Assembly (NCBI GenBank): GCA_003550325.1
Contig: QKWP01001649.1
Location: 1-64,000, forward strand
Direction: 5' to 3'
From: Gigaspora rosea
Lineage: Eukaryota; Glomeromycota; Glomeromycetes; Diversisporales; Gigasporaceae
Length of the DNA stretch: 64,000 nt
Shown: piece after piece, positions 35,340 through 47,322 of the stretch
Layout: each line of letters starts with the position of its first letter
How positions within the stretch are numbered: position 1 is the stretch's first letter
Made by a program: the position numbers and the translations under genes
Notes under the pieces: model-generated
The model's database searches: none
Seen by the model: the letters and a program-made list of their open reading frames with translations, nothing else
What the model was told of the DNA's origin: nothing

Positions 35340-36862
35340 TTTTAGGGCGAACGTAGTATGATTGGTATAAATAGTATTCTGCTAAGATGGGTCATGCTGT
35401 TGGAATGTCAGAAGTTGCAGAATGTTATTGAAATGGAACTGGATTAACCAGGGATTTACATAAAGCAAAATACTGGTATCAAAGGTAAATTTTATTTAAA
35501 CTTAAATTTTGCACGTGTATTGTGATACAATTTATATATGTAAATCAACGATTAGGGAAAAAGATTTAACATCAGGTTAAAATCTGTAATTAATTAAATT
35601 TTATAAATAAATATCAGCAGCGAATGAATGTGAATGGCAGCATAACCTTGAAATTGAAAATAATTTGAAAAAAATATTGACAGAAAATGAATATCAGTTA
35701 TCGTGGATTCCTTATGATGATTTTACGAAGATTGAAGAGATAGGTAAAGGTGAATTTGCAACGGTATATTATGCAATTAATTACAAATAATAGTTTATTT
35801 TTAGGAATTCTGGCTTTAAATAGAGCGTTGAACTCCCTAGCTGCTGAATTTAGATCGTCAAGGCTAGGACGAACCGGCTGAATAATCAGATCAGCGTGCT
35901 TGGCAATTAGTAAACTCTCCTTATTAACTCGGGCGGGACAATCAATTATTAAATAATCATAGTTAGTTTTAGTTAGTTTTTCTTCAAAGCAAGGAAAAGC
36001 TTGACAATTAATTACAGGTTTTAGGTTTTTTCTTTTTCTCCTTTCGCTTCATTCTTGGCTGTGCTATATGGTATGATAAAAGTCAAAACGCAACCATTTC
36101 TGTTGCGCTTAAATTGCTTCATGAATCAAATAATTATCACGAAGAATTTATAAAAAAGGTAATCTTTATTAAATAATTTTATTAATTACGGTATATACTT
36201 ATAATTTATTATGTCTATTACTAACTTTAATATGCAATTCTTTTAATGAATAGTTAAAAGCATATTGTGATATCGGACTTAAAGATCCAAAATTTAAACT
36301 TAAAGAAATTATATACTTGACATGAAATATGCTCAATGAAGGCAGTTTGCGACAAATTTACATACATATCGAAAATGGATTAGAAAGATAATTTAAATTT
36401 ACTGCAATGTATTTCGTCAGATCTTCAGATAATTCAAAATTCTCTGTTCTTTTTGTCTTTGTCTAACCGAAAATATCCTTGTTTATTCCTTCTCATAATT
36501 AGTTATGATTTCGACCCCGTCTGAACCAATGTATACAGTATGCTCGAAATGAGCATTCAAATGACCATTTTTCGAAAAAACTGTCCTTCTCAAGATCTTA
36601 TTCATCGGGATTTACATAGTGGAAATATATTACAAAATATCTTGAAAGGTGCATATATTGCTGATTTAAGACAATATCAGCTAATATTACGTTAAAATCA
36701 AAATCTGACAGAATTTTTGGAATTTTACCAATACGTCGCACCTGAAGTTTTGAATAACCAACCGTACACTAAAGCTTCGAATATTATTCATTTGGCATGT
36801 ATAACTATGTGGGAAATTATATATCGAAAAACTATATTTGATATCATACAATCAAAAACTTG
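35340..36862 (+). pseudogene. Sel1-repeat / protein kinase gene, broken
   Basis: A Sel1-like repeat is readable at about 35380-35485 (KMGHAVGMSEVAECY, stop, NGTGLTRDLHKAKYWYQR) and ends at a splice donor. After an intron, 35615-35775 reads into the kinase glycine loop (IEEIGKGEFATVYYA). A foreign 290-bp insert (35776-36065) follows. The exon then resumes with IWYDKSQNATISVALKLLHE (the Lys of VALK is the expected beta-3 lysine). Later pieces hold NEGSLRQ (about 36335), LIHRDLHSGNIL (about 36600) and YVAPEVLNNQPYTKASN (about 36735). The Mg-binding DFG equivalent reads ADLRQ. Several stops and frame changes show it is dead. Sel1 plus kinase proteins are a large family in Rhizophagus. Confidence 0.85.
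35776..36065 (-). mobile_element. parA: Bacterial parA fragment inserted in the kinase exon
   Basis: On the minus strand 96 codons read as a chromosome/plasmid-partition ATPase (ParA/MinD P-loop family) middle portion, with NYDYLIIDCPARVNKESLL (Walker-B-type IIDCPA), IAKHADLIIQPVRPSLDDL and the end IPKNKLLFVIN. One codon is TGA, in the context SQE-TGA-SERR, where ParA proteins commonly have Trp a little after the DPQGS motif; read with the Mollicutes code the frame is fully open. The insert sits precisely between kinase codons ...VYYA and IWYD... with no filler. The N-terminal Walker A part and the C-terminus are absent. It is best explained as DNA from a bacterial endosymbiont captured in the fungal genome. 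An assembly chimera is the alternative. Confidence 0.75.
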
Positions 36863-37494
36863 ATATGTTGAAACTTGGTTTGTTTTTTTTTTTAAAAAAC
36901 CATAAAGGGACGCCATGTGTTATAGAAACGTTCAAATCTCAAGGCTCGACTTACTACAGTATTTAATTCTAGAAACTTAGAAGTAATCTAATAATATCAA
37001 AATTGTATCCAAGCAATATATGTCACTCGAGGATCTTATAGCAGAAATGTCTTTCGATCGTTGTCTTGTATTTTCTAAAATCAAATTTAAAATCGAATTT
37101 AAAATCAACATTATATTAAATTTACATTCATCAAATTTAGAATCAACTTAAAGTTTCGTACCAACTTGGGTTCATTTAGAATTCTACTCCAACCTAAGTC
37201 CGCAATAATTTCATTTCTACGTACGACATATATATTTTGCAGTACAACACTATAAAGGATCAAAAAAGTATTAGTATCGAAGCTAAAAAAAAACAAGAAA
37301 AAAATTAAAAAATTACTTATCTTTATAATAAATAAAAATCAAATAGATCATTGACGATCTATTTTAGATCATGATCTTGTGATTATCACAATATTATCAC
37401 CACCGACACTATTTCTGTATTTAAAAAAGTTAATAAAAAATTTAAATAAATAAAAAACGCATTTTTAAAAATTAAAAATAAAACATAAAATAAG
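36863..37494. other. AT-rich DNA leading into the gap
   Basis: No supported gene. The sequence becomes A-rich before the gap. Confidence 0.4.
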
Positions 37495-38227
37495 NNNNNN
37501 NNNNNNNNNNNNNNNNNNNNNNNNNNNNNNNNNNNNNNNNNNNNNNNNNNNNNNNNNNNNNNNNNNNNNNNNNNNNNNNNNNNNNNNNNNNNNNNNNNNN
37601 NNNNNNNNNNNNNNNNNNNNNNNNNNNNNNNNNNNNNNNNNNNNNNNNNNNNNNNNNNNNNNNNNNNNNNNNNNNNNNNNNNNNNNNNNNNNNNNNNNNN
37701 NNNNNNNNNNNNNNNNNNNNNNNNNNNNNNNNNNNNNNNNNNNNNNNNNNNNNNNNNNNNNNNNNNNNNNNNNNNNNNNNNNNNNNNNNNNNNNNNNNNN
37801 NNNNNNNNNNNNNNNNNNNNNNNNNNNNNNNNNNNNNNNNNNNNNNNNNNNNNNNNNNNNNNNNNNNNNNNNNNNNNNNNNNNNNNNNNNNNNNNNNNNN
37901 NNNNNNNNNNNNNNNNNNNNNNNNNNNNNNNNNNNNNNNNNNNNNNNNNNNNNNNNNNNNNNNNNNNNNNNNNNNNNNNNNNNNNNNNNNNNNNNNNNNN
38001 NNNNNNNNNNNNNNNNNNNNNNNNNNNNNNNNNNNNNNNNNNNNNNNNNNNNNNNNNNNNNNNNNNNNNNNNNNNNNNNNNNNNNNNNNNNNNNNNNNNN
38101 NNNNNNNNNNNNNNNNNNNNNNNNNNNNNNNNNNNNNNNNNNNNNNNNNNNNNNNNNNNNNNNNNNNNNNNNNNNNNNNNNNNNNNNNNNNNNNNNNNNN
38201 NNNNNNNNNNNNNNNNNNNNNNNNNNN
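37495..38227. other. Assembly gap, 733 N
   Basis: Unknown bases. Any frame drawn through it is meaningless. The flanks (37425-37494, 38228-38455) are AAAATAAA-type low-complexity sequence, which probably caused the gap. Confidence 1.
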
Positions 38228-38455
38228 AAAATAAATTTAAAAAATAAAAAAAATATATATAAATAAAAAAACATAAAATAAAAATAAAAAAAATAAAAAA
38301 AAAATAAAAAAAAATAAAAAAATATTAAAAAGTTAAAAAATAAAAAAAAAATATAAAAAAAAATAAATTTAAAAAATAAAAAAAATAAAAAAAAATAAAA
38401 ATAAAATAAAAATAAAATAAAAATAAAATTCGTTATAAAAAAAAAAAATTTGTTA
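38228..38455. repeat. A-rich low-complexity tract
   Basis: Runs of AAAATAAAAA with occasional T only, a simple repeat at the gap edge. Confidence 0.8.
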
Positions 38456-38749
38456 GTTAAAATTTTGAAAATTATTGCAAATTATGTTTTTTAAATATTT
38501 GTATAAATTTTTTGCAAAAAACTTTAAAATCTAAATTTAAAAATCATTGCAATTTTTTAAACAAGATTTTGTACTTATTTAATAAATTTAAAAATTACTA
38601 CGAATTATTTATATTTTTATTTTCAATTTTACAATTTAAATTATAAATTTTAACGCTCCAGACTTATACCGGTTCCCGGTTCCTAGTATAGTAAACACAA
38701 CTCTGATTGGGTATTTACCTGTTTTAGAAATATTTTTACTATTTGTTTT

Positions 38750-39002
38750 TTTGTATAACCTTAGCAAATTTAAAGTTCCTCAAGCAAATTTAGCTATATA
38801 AGAAAGTATATTTTTTTAAAATAATACAATTGCTAAAGATTTTACTACTATAAATAGAAGGTTTAATCTGTATATTACCAAATTTTGGTAAAAATTGACA
38901 GTGCTTTTAAAAAACTTTTATTAGTGGCGTATTTCAAATTTTGCATGAAATCCCAAAGTATCACCAAAATTATATGATAAATAATCTACATACACTCTAT
39001 CC
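38750..39002. mobile_element. TTAA-type MITE, copy 2 (right part)
   Basis: Ends ACACTCTATCC followed by TTAA (39003-39006), matching the right end of copy 1 at 3695. The interior TACTACTATAAATAGAAGGT and AAATTTTGGTAAAAATTG-like segments align with 3540-3610. The left end is not recognisable and may be truncated. Confidence 0.6.
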
Positions 39003-39006
39003 TTAA

Positions 39007-40413
39007 ACTAATTGTTTTTATATATTAGTATCTAAAATTAACCAATTACATTGGTTTAAATTATATAGTAATTTGTCTTTTGTCTATTATCTTAATTATT
39101 GGACTATTAAATTGTCTATTGAGTCTATTGGCTTGTTTATTGTCTATTCACAACCCTGCTTATAGGATATTAAAACTGTTTTATCTATTTAATTTTTAAC
39201 TATTTAATTTAGCTAGCATTAAGATTGTTCTGACTTATGATTATATAAAAATTTTTTTATATGTGGTTTCCAATTTTTAAACTTAATTAAAGGATATAGT
39301 TTCTTATTGGTTAATTGATATGGTAACATATAATTATTTGTTTATAAAGAATTATTTAGAAAATATGACAAATTCTTTTGTTGTAGTCTTTAATGTTCAT
39401 AATTATCAATTCATTTGCTCAGTAAAAAATCTGGTAGCAAAAAATAAAAAATGTAAAAAATTATGAATTGTGAATAATAAATATACATGTAAAATAAAAT
39501 ACTCAAAAAAGTAAAATTTTTCAATATTTTAATATATTTTTACTAACGTTTTGTAAAAATAAAAATGTACATAAGTACTATTACTATTACTACAGTATTA
39601 CAAATACAAATACAAATACAAATACGATTTATAATTATAATAGTTACCAGTTTACTAGTACAATTATTTAAAAATAAGAAAACTTTTTCTCGAGTAGATT
39701 TTGCCAAAAAAGAGTATACATAGCAAGTATTTTGATGATCTATAGTCAGATTTTTGGCAAAACTTACTAAAAAAATTTTATATACTATTACTCGAGTTAT
39801 TTAATGTATTATTTATAGATATTTTGTATTACTATTTGTAAAATACAATATATTTTTAAATAGAGAAAACAAGGATTCAACCTTATAACAATATTAACAA
39901 ATATTATACACAAAAATTTATATAGGGCCTTTGCAATAAAAATGGCCAATACTGCCCAAAAATAAAAATCAGATTTTTGTTTATTCAAATAAATTTTGAC
40001 ATATGTGACATTTTTCAATTATAAGTAGAAATTGATTTGTATAATAAAAAATTGAGATATTTAAAAAAAAATTTATTGGAAGTTTCATACAACATGGGAT
40101 TACCAATATAATAGACCAATTAAATCACAAAAATTTTGATTAACCCGGATCAGTTCGAACAAAACAAACGTGATTTTCTTAAAATCCTATATAAACCGGT
40201 ATTAGCCCTTTCTACTGAAAAGGCCCTATATGATTTATGTTAGTGAAATTGGTATTAAAATCTAATTTGCAATAAAAAATATAAGTATTTGCTATGTGAC
40301 AAAGTAATAGAAACTAAAATAGGTGTTTCTACCACTTTGTATAAAGGAATTAAAAGAGCATTATTTAATTTTTATTAATATATATAACTTTATATGTAAA
40401 GTCTTATTAAGTG
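39007..40413. other. AT-rich intergenic DNA
   Basis: No gene supported. An imperfect inverted pair, CTCGAGTAGATTTTGCCAAAA (39689-39709) and TTTTGGCAAAACTTACTA...ACTCGAG (39751-39796), suggests a ~110-bp foldback. ACAAATACAAATAC is tandemly repeated at 39600-39625. Confidence 0.4.
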
Positions 40414-40426
40414 ATAATAGTATATT

Positions 40427-41173
40427 AGATTGAGGAGACAGTTGCCAAATTCATACTTGCACTTCTAAATGAAAATGGGAGAAGGAATGAAGTTTCAATA
40501 CAGCAGCTCTGTGATTCTCTTTTTGGTACCAGTACGCAGGAAAAAAAAAAAGAAGAGAAGGCCTTATAAGGGGTTTATATAAGGTGTGTACTGAAGAAGA
40601 CTTATTTAAGTTAGGCTTTACAAGTAACAACGTAAACTTGATCTTGTAGTATTTTCCTCTTATGGCATGGGATTATTTTCATGAAATAATTTGGAGAGAA
40701 AGATGCGTTAAAATAGTGGAATGGAAACAAAATGAAGGAATCCAGCGGACACACAAAAGAAACTGGCAGGGAAAGAAGGCTCCTTTTTCAAGAAGTATCG
40801 TTGAAAGGAAGAGGCAGAAGAGAGATCCTAATTCAAGACATGCGCAAAACTCTACTAACGAAAATGAAAGAAATATCAAAGAATTAAAAAGAAGAAGGAT
40901 AGAGCAGAAGCAAGATTCTTATAATTTGTGCATGTCGGCAACAGGTGATAGAATATTATTTGGTGGAAAGCCATTTTGGTGTGGCACTTAGGCTGGTTTA
41001 ACACAGCTCCTAGTTTCTGAATAATCTTAAGCTAGTGCGGTAGGTTGCACTTGGGCGCCTTAGGGTAGCCAGGTGATGCAGGCTTGCAAATTAGGAGTAA
41101 ACAAGTATATTAATTTAGTGATATACTTAGTATCTTAATAAAGTACTGGCAAAACTGCCAAAGTGAAAAAAAA
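40427..41173 (+). mobile_element. 5'-truncated LINE copy with TSD and poly(A)
   Basis: A 13-bp TSD ATAATAGTATATT (40414-40426, 41174-41186) flanks it. The 5' part reads VAKFILALLNENGRRNEVSI, followed by a frame break. An open frame (40662-40991) encodes a basic tail with RERCVKIVEWKQ and a Lys/Arg/Glu-rich stretch. A ~180-bp 3' UTR contains AATAAAG (41138-41144), and an A run at 41165-41174 ends it. The structure is that of a LINE 3' end inserted by target-primed reverse transcription. It is not obviously the same family as the LINE at 20.3 kb. Confidence 0.72.
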
Positions 41174-41186
41174 ATAATAGTATATT

Positions 41187-41558
41187 TAGAGATCTAACTC
41201 AATAAATAATATTTACTGAATATTCACTGAATATTCAATATTCGAATATATAATTTTTCACTAAATGAATATTCGAATATTTAAAATTTTACTAAATATA
41301 TTTATTGAATATTTATTGAATATTTATATATATAATTTTATAATTTTATTTTATTTTTTAATAATTTATTTGCAATTTTATTGGCTAATTTAAGTGAGAT
41401 AGTTATATAATTTTTTAAAATTGAAATATATTTAATATTCAATGAATATTTAGTGAATATTCGAATATCATTCAAAATTTTTGAACAAATATTCGAATAA
41501 TAAAATATTAAATGAATGAATATTCAAATACTTATTTTTTGAACATGTCAAACTTCTA
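41187..41558. mobile_element. hAT-type MITE with GAATATTC words
   Basis: Starts TAGAGATCTAAC and ends, inverted, TAGAAGTTTGAC. An 8-bp TSD AGTATATT / AGTATCTT (one mismatch; 41179-41186, 41559-41566) flanks it. The interior is dominated by GAATATTC and TGAATATTCGAATAT words. The left TSD overlaps the LINE TSD exactly, so this MITE and the truncated LINE share one target. Confidence 0.75.
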
Positions 41559-42277
41559 AGTATCTTTTTTTATTTCATAAAAATTGCACCTTTTTTATTT
41601 AATAAAATTTTTTTGCTAGGATAACAATATACAAATAAAAAAAATTTTTATTATACTGTATAATAGAAAAGATATATGTTATGCAATTATAGATATTATT
41701 GACATAACCAGAATTATAATATTCTAGGTAGAGTGTCTAGAATTATGTGAAAGCATAATATGCGAGCATAATTTACCAATTTTTTGCATTGCATATACTT
41801 CGTATAATCAAGCAAAAAAAATACAAATCATATAAATAAAATATAATTGGTTGTTGAGAGTATGTTAACATTTGTAATTTGAGTGGCAAAAAATAAATTC
41901 CAAAAAGTTCAGATATAGAAAATGAAAGAACTTAAATTATAAGCATAGTTTTTAGAAATATCTAAATAGAACTAATTCTTTATAGCACACAATAATAAAA
42001 ATCACATAATCAATTGTATAATTTTAAATTTATTTTGCATCTATCTCATAATTAACCTCAGTTTACCTGTATAATTTACTTCATCATATTGTATAATCCT
42101 AAACATCCTAATTCTACATAATTGGTCTTAGACAGTCTTGTATAATTTTTCTTTTGCATTATTTCTATTTTTTATACAAATCAACTTAATTTATAATTAA
42201 AAAATATCTAGTGTTAAAATTTACATGAATCTAATAAAAACTTATTTTTTAAAAAAATAGCAAAATGGGCCCTTTAA

Positions 42278-42606
42278 GGGTAGGGTAAATGTAGATCATT
42301 TATCTTATGATTTTAGTAGTACATTGAGATTTATATAGAAAATAAAAATGTGCTACAAATAAAACTTTTTACAGTTGTTATTAATTTAGCCAAAAATTTT
42401 ATAATATGTAGTATAAAATACTCATTTTATAATAGTTAAATTTTAATAAATAGCATTTGAAAAAATTATGCTTCTATATGGCATAAAGTTTTTCTAAGTT
42501 GGCTTAAATTTTCTAAGTTACACAAAAATGATTAATTCTGATTGGTTGAATCTATGTTGTTTACAATCATGATTGGTCAATCATCTGATTTCATATGATC
42601 ACAACC
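42278..42606. mobile_element. TTAA-type MITE, copy 3
   Basis: TTAA flanks both ends (42274-42277, 42607-42610). The left end GGGTAGGGTAAATGTAGATC matches the inverted right end of copy 2 (GGATAGAGTGTATGTAGAT). The interior is the reverse complement of copies 1 and 2. Confidence 0.65.
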
Positions 42607-42724
42607 TTAATACAAGATACTCTATATATCAAATATAGTTTATTTATATATAGTACAGTAGTACATGGTTTTACTTGCTTATATAAATTAAAAACTTATA
42701 CAAAAGAAGTTACAAAATTCTGGG

Positions 42725-42880
42725 CTGGAATACTTTGGAGTACATTAAATTTATAGTTGGCTAGATCAGAATTGATCAATTTTGCCCAAGATTATTAAAA
42801 ATTTTATTAATGAAATCATATCTATTTATTAAGTAAAAAATATCTAACTGATAATTTTGCTATAGAACCTACTAACAACT
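42725..42880 (-). repeat. Dispersed repeat, inverted partner at 54662-54826
   Basis: The reverse complement begins AGTTGTTAGTAG, continues CTATAGCAAAATTATCAG, then ATGATTTCATTA and AAAATTGATCAATTC, and ends CAAAGTATTCCAG. It aligns along its length, with point differences and short indels, to 54662-54826. The family is unknown. Confidence 0.7.
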
Positions 42881-43680
42881 TGAACTATATACCAACCTAG
42901 ATCCAATGTATATGATCTGAAAATTTGGTTACCCTTTTATAAAAAATTATATAAGCATAGTGATCTTTTAGCCAGCTAATTATATTATATCATAACTGCC
43001 TTAGTTAATTTTTATTATTTCTAGGATAACTGAAATAAATGATAACTAAGTTAAAGTTGATAAGTTTTGATGTTGGCCAACATCAGTAATTTATCAATCT
43101 TCAAATTGCTATCTTAGGGCCATGTTATTTATCACTTGGTTTTTTTTTATCAGAAGTTTACCTTTCTCTCCCCCATCAATATATATCTAATTAGGTCTTT
43201 ATATGTAATTTCAACTTTTTTTTACTCCCTAAAAAATCACCTGATTTTTTACACCTCCCTTATCGACTCAATTATCGATCTTTAGTTGTCCCAGAAAATA
43301 TACCCGATCATGTCGAAATTACAAACTTAATCGAATCGGCCGAAATATCACTTGGCTAATTTAATTTTTATCAGTTGTCCCAGAATTTACAACAGATGTA
43401 ATGATCAGTTTTACTAGGGACTGGGACGGACGATTCCGAATTGACAAGAATCAATAAACAACAAACGGCATCACTAAGTTATATGAACGATATTTATATA
43501 CACTAAATTATGAACTTTGTCAAGTGATGAGTTTCATAAGCAAAATGCAAAAAATTTATATTTTTTTGCATTCAACTAAATACATCATTCTTTCGAAGCG
43601 GCTGCCCCATTCCCTGAAGGCCAATTTAATGTATTAGTTTATTTATAGTTAATGCTGAACTGATTTAAATCAAGCGTTGA

Positions 43681-45048
43681 TTATTTATGGTTAGTGGTCG
43701 AAGAAATAGTTGTCGGAGGAGATTCCCAACACCAATTTAACCAATCTCCCATAATTTTCTGAATCTCTTGGACAATAATCCGTTCTATCATATCAGCGTT
43801 CTTTTCACCCCTTTTTCTAGCCAAAACTTCATTAAACCACGCAATAGCTTCTTCAACTTGCTTTCTATTTGACAGCCCAATAACAGTACTATCCGTGCCA
43901 TCCCACTCCAAAGAAAACTGTATGGCCAACTTAGAGATATTAAATCCATTCTCTTTTGCATATGATGCACATTTAGAAATAACTGATCTTAATTTGGCGG
44001 GTGCCGGATGCCATTGTGGTGGACCAGTTTCAGTTAATAAGCCCATGCTTAAGGGAGAAGCGTTCATTAAATATTTTACGCCAAAACTTTTGAACTTAGG
44101 AATGTGGTTTGAAAGAAGCGTATTTTGAAGGCAGTAATGAGAATAGGACTGTACAATGTCAAGTGGTTGATTACGTTCATATTGGATTGTTGCTATTTTG
44201 AGAAGTATGTCTAATGGATATCCTAATATATATATATTGGCGAGAATGGCAGGAGGATTATGATTTATTTGTATGGACACTTAAGTAAAAACCAGAAAAC
44301 TCCTTAGTTTCTACTTAAATTTCCTCATAATAATGGCAACTTCTTACCGCTAATCCCAACATATTTAATTTTTCCTTCTTTCTATAAGACGAACAAAGTT
44401 AAAAATGGTGCATCATTTTCGTCAACTAAATACAAATGCATACCTTTAATTTGAACAATTCAATTAAAACTCCACAATCACCAACAACCTCATCAATATC
44501 CACAAACTCTACATCATGAGCGTATACGACATCAAGATAATCAGTTTTTAGTCGCCTACGACTTTCTTCAACACTTTCACGAGCACGTTTTGGAGAGTAG
44601 TCAAAATCTTGTTTATTTAAACCATATCTTCCAACTTTTGTAATAATATAATAATGAGAACGTGGGTATTTATCAGAGAGTGATGAGAGGACTGAGCCGA
44701 GAATTTGTTCACTATCTCCATAGTAAGGACTTGTGTCAAACGCGTTTATTCCTGAATAATGTAAACACATAAAAACTATTTCAGATAAAAAACAAATGAA
44801 ATATGTTTTTTATTGACTTCTTTATACCTAGTTCAAGAGCTCTCGATACAGCCTCAAAAGGTGAACTTTTTTCAATTTCATCATAAACTCCACCGAATGG
44901 TAAAGCACCAAATAATATCTTTGACACTTCAAATTTATCTTGGTCGACAGGCTAAAATTTCATTGCTTCATTTTAAATCTCCAAATAATTTAAGATCCAA
45001 ATAAATTATAAGATTTACCTGCGATTTAGTTAAGGGTCTTAAATCCAT
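43681..45048 (-). CDS. ARA2: D-arabinose / L-galactose dehydrogenase-type aldo/keto reductase
   Basis: Five exons (45048-45019, 44951-44828, 44751-44444, 44381-44348, 44222-43681), all GT-AG, give 345 residues, normal for the family. Predicted NAD(P)-dependent oxidation of D-arabinose to D-arabinono-1,4-lactone in the cytosol, the step before ALO1 in fungal D-erythroascorbate synthesis. Seen: INAFDTSPYYGDSE (Asp57, Tyr62), IITKVGRYG (Lys90) and DVVYAHD (His130) form the catalytic tetrad. EGKIKYVGISGYPLDIL, NASPLSMGLLTE, GPPQWHPA and STVIGLSNRKQVEEA match the plant L-galactose dehydrogenase / yeast Ara2 group and not generic AKRs. The ATG is the first after an in-frame-free leader, and exon 1 encodes only 10 residues. 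ALO1 lies head to head 6.6 kb away. Substrate choice between D-arabinose and L-galactose cannot be settled from sequence. Confidence 0.92.
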
Positions 45049-45431
45049 TTTTTGACCCTAATCAGTTAGATAATAGTAAAATTTCAAATTTTTCTAAAAT
45101 TCGGAAACAAAAATAATTATATAAACACTGGTACCGTACGTCTAATAAAATTAAAATATAATTTTCCGTTGATTGGATAAGATTATCTATCTGCTTGACA
45201 AAAAATGATATCACGTGTTGCGAAAGTTGGTCTCTGATTAGTAAACTACCTTCTAATAAATTAAATATCCAAGATAGAATTTTTTTCTTAGGACACTAAA
45301 TTTGGTCGATGGTTGTTATCACGATTCGAAATTTCAAGGTTGAATCCAGTATCGAAAAAAATTTTATAGAAAAAAATTTTCGGCATGGCTTTATATTATT
45401 TTTTTTCGTATATACGTGTAACAAGCATTTA

Positions 45432-46295
45432 GGGGATCGCTAAAGCGGGGTAAAAATAATAGTTACTTTAGGGTAGCATAGCAGAAGTTCGTTTTGATTG
45501 GTTGTTAAGATACCCCGGAAAAAATGTCGATCATACCCCGGATAGAGTACCGGACAAAAATTTTATAACTCTCGAACTTTTAAAAAATTTGTCAATACAC
45601 TCTAAAGACATATTATAAATTTACAATATACTAATTCAGTTTTGTATTAACAACTTTAATTTGAATTTTACAAGGGTTTTGTTATTTTTTTCACAATAAA
45701 TACATATAAACGTCTACTAAATAACGCGTACGCGACCATTCCTAACACTACTATTACTATCACTTATTGTGTTATAAACGTCATATTCACAAACTATACT
45801 TGTACTAAATAAATTATAATCAAAAATATTAAAATATGGTTTAGAATAATAGTTTAAAATTATACTTTTCGTAAAAAAACACAAACAAACTAGTTGAAGC
45901 AGAGTTTTTCAATTTCAACTCACCAGTTGTTTAGACCGCCGAACCACCTTCCGACCTTTCAAAACATTCACCTCTCATCTAGTTTTTGGAACTACTGCAT
46001 CTTATTGCATCTCAGGTTAAAAAACAATAAGTTTGAAGGTAAACTACCAACGACTAAAGTTGGTTGTTACGTTTTGTATTACAAAAAAAAAGTTTCATAT
46101 GACACGACGATTTTTACTATTAAAAGTACTTTAAAAATTACAATTGACTATATAAAAAAAAGATCGTCGCCAATCATATTTATCCTAATAACAGCCAATC
46201 AAAACGAACTTCTGCTATGCTCTTTAGGGTTAAAGGGTTATATATATATCTAATTTATGCAGTATGTAGATCGCATATTGAATTTACCCGACCCC
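45432..46295. mobile_element. TA-flanked TIR element, ~860 bp
   Basis: Flanked by TA (45430-45431, 46296-46297), with GGGG ends (GGGGATCGC left, CGACCCC right). About 35 bp inside, long inverted arms match closely: GCATAGCAGAAGTTCGTTTT (45476-45495) and its complement at 46201-46220, both continuing into GATTGG. The interior is AT-rich with no transposase. The outer boundaries are less certain than the inner arms. It lies upstream of ARA2. Confidence 0.55.
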
Positions 46296-46334
46296 TAATT
46301 TAGAAAACATGTCAACGCATGTCAACGCACACTA

Positions 46335-46663
46335 CCCCAGTGGCACCGACAGATCTTCACTGATCTGCAATCTAGAACATTGTCACTAAAAAATCTTCGA
46401 ACTCGTATAAGTTAAGGTTAGGGTCTATGCTAAACTTAGAGTTAAAAGGTTCTTTTAGTAAAATTGTTCAAGGAAATTTTTTTGTTAGAGCGCAGAAAGT
46501 GGTTTCTTATGCAAATTTTCATGATATGAGCGATTTTTGAAAAAGCGAACGTTTTGTTTTGATCTTACTGCTTGTGTTACGTTACATCAAAACGTGACTC
46601 GTTATTATGTAAATTGAATGTTCTAGATTGCAGATCAGTGAAAATCTGTCGGTGCTACTGGGG
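46335..46663. mobile_element. mariner-type MITE with ~46-bp TIRs
   Basis: TA flanks both ends (46333-46334, 46664-46665). The left TIR CCCCAGTGGCACCGACAGAT and the right TIR, inverted, CCCCAGTAGCACCGACAGAT continue identically through TTCACTGATCTGCAATCTAG and AACAT. TA target sites and long near-perfect TIRs fit a Tc1/mariner-type MITE. The interior (GTTAGAGCGCAG, GTGTTACGTTACAT) is shared with the element at 49318. Confidence 0.85.
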
Positions 46664-46665
46664 TA

Positions 46666-47322
46666 CTTGTCAACGCATGTCAACGGTTAATTTTTCATGT
46701 GATAATACACACATGTTGTACTGTACATGCCCTAATAATAACGATTAAAATCTCTATCTTTTCGCATAAAAATAATATACGTCAAGAATAATGTGCACTA
46801 ATTAAAAATGACAGTAAAAGTAATGTAATTACTAAGCTTATAATTTTTCTTCTAGCAGGTTCTCTAGATCTAAGAATGTGAAGTATACTTGCTGGCAAAA
46901 CACGGGCAAATCCCAAATTCAAAAAAAACAATTGCTATTTGTAAAAAATTAAATCAAAAAGTAGGTCTAAAATTTTGCAAATATGTTATCTATAACAATA
47001 AGAATATCTACTATTTGTTTAAACAAAAATTATTAATAAAGTTTTTGAGAAATTAATTTGGGATGTATTTGGGATTTGGGCGCGGACAAATCCCAAACTA
47101 TAGTAATTTGGGATTTTGCCAACATGTATAAATGTGAAGTATAAAAATAAGCAAGTTTTCACCTTAAGATAAGTTAGCAATAATGTTATTTTTTTCTTAT
47201 ATATTTTTTTACTCGATTTATTTGCCCGTAATTTATTTTTAAAGTAATTTGCTATTTCATTTAACGGAGACTATGAAAACGAATTTTTACTTACTATGAT
47301 TTTTTGTATTGAGGTACGAAAA
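46666..47322. other. Intergenic DNA
   Basis: No supported gene. AAATCCCAAAT / ATTTGGGATT words recur at 46907-46918, 47051-47072, 47080-47096 and 47101-47110 in both orientations, possibly ends of a small element. Confidence 0.35.

Noticed and set aside
36863-37494. Minus-strand 61-codon frame at 37111-37296
   Set aside because: No motif; lies between a dead kinase and the gap.
37465-38274. A 269-codon minus-strand frame
   Set aside because: It consists almost entirely of unknown bases in the assembly gap.
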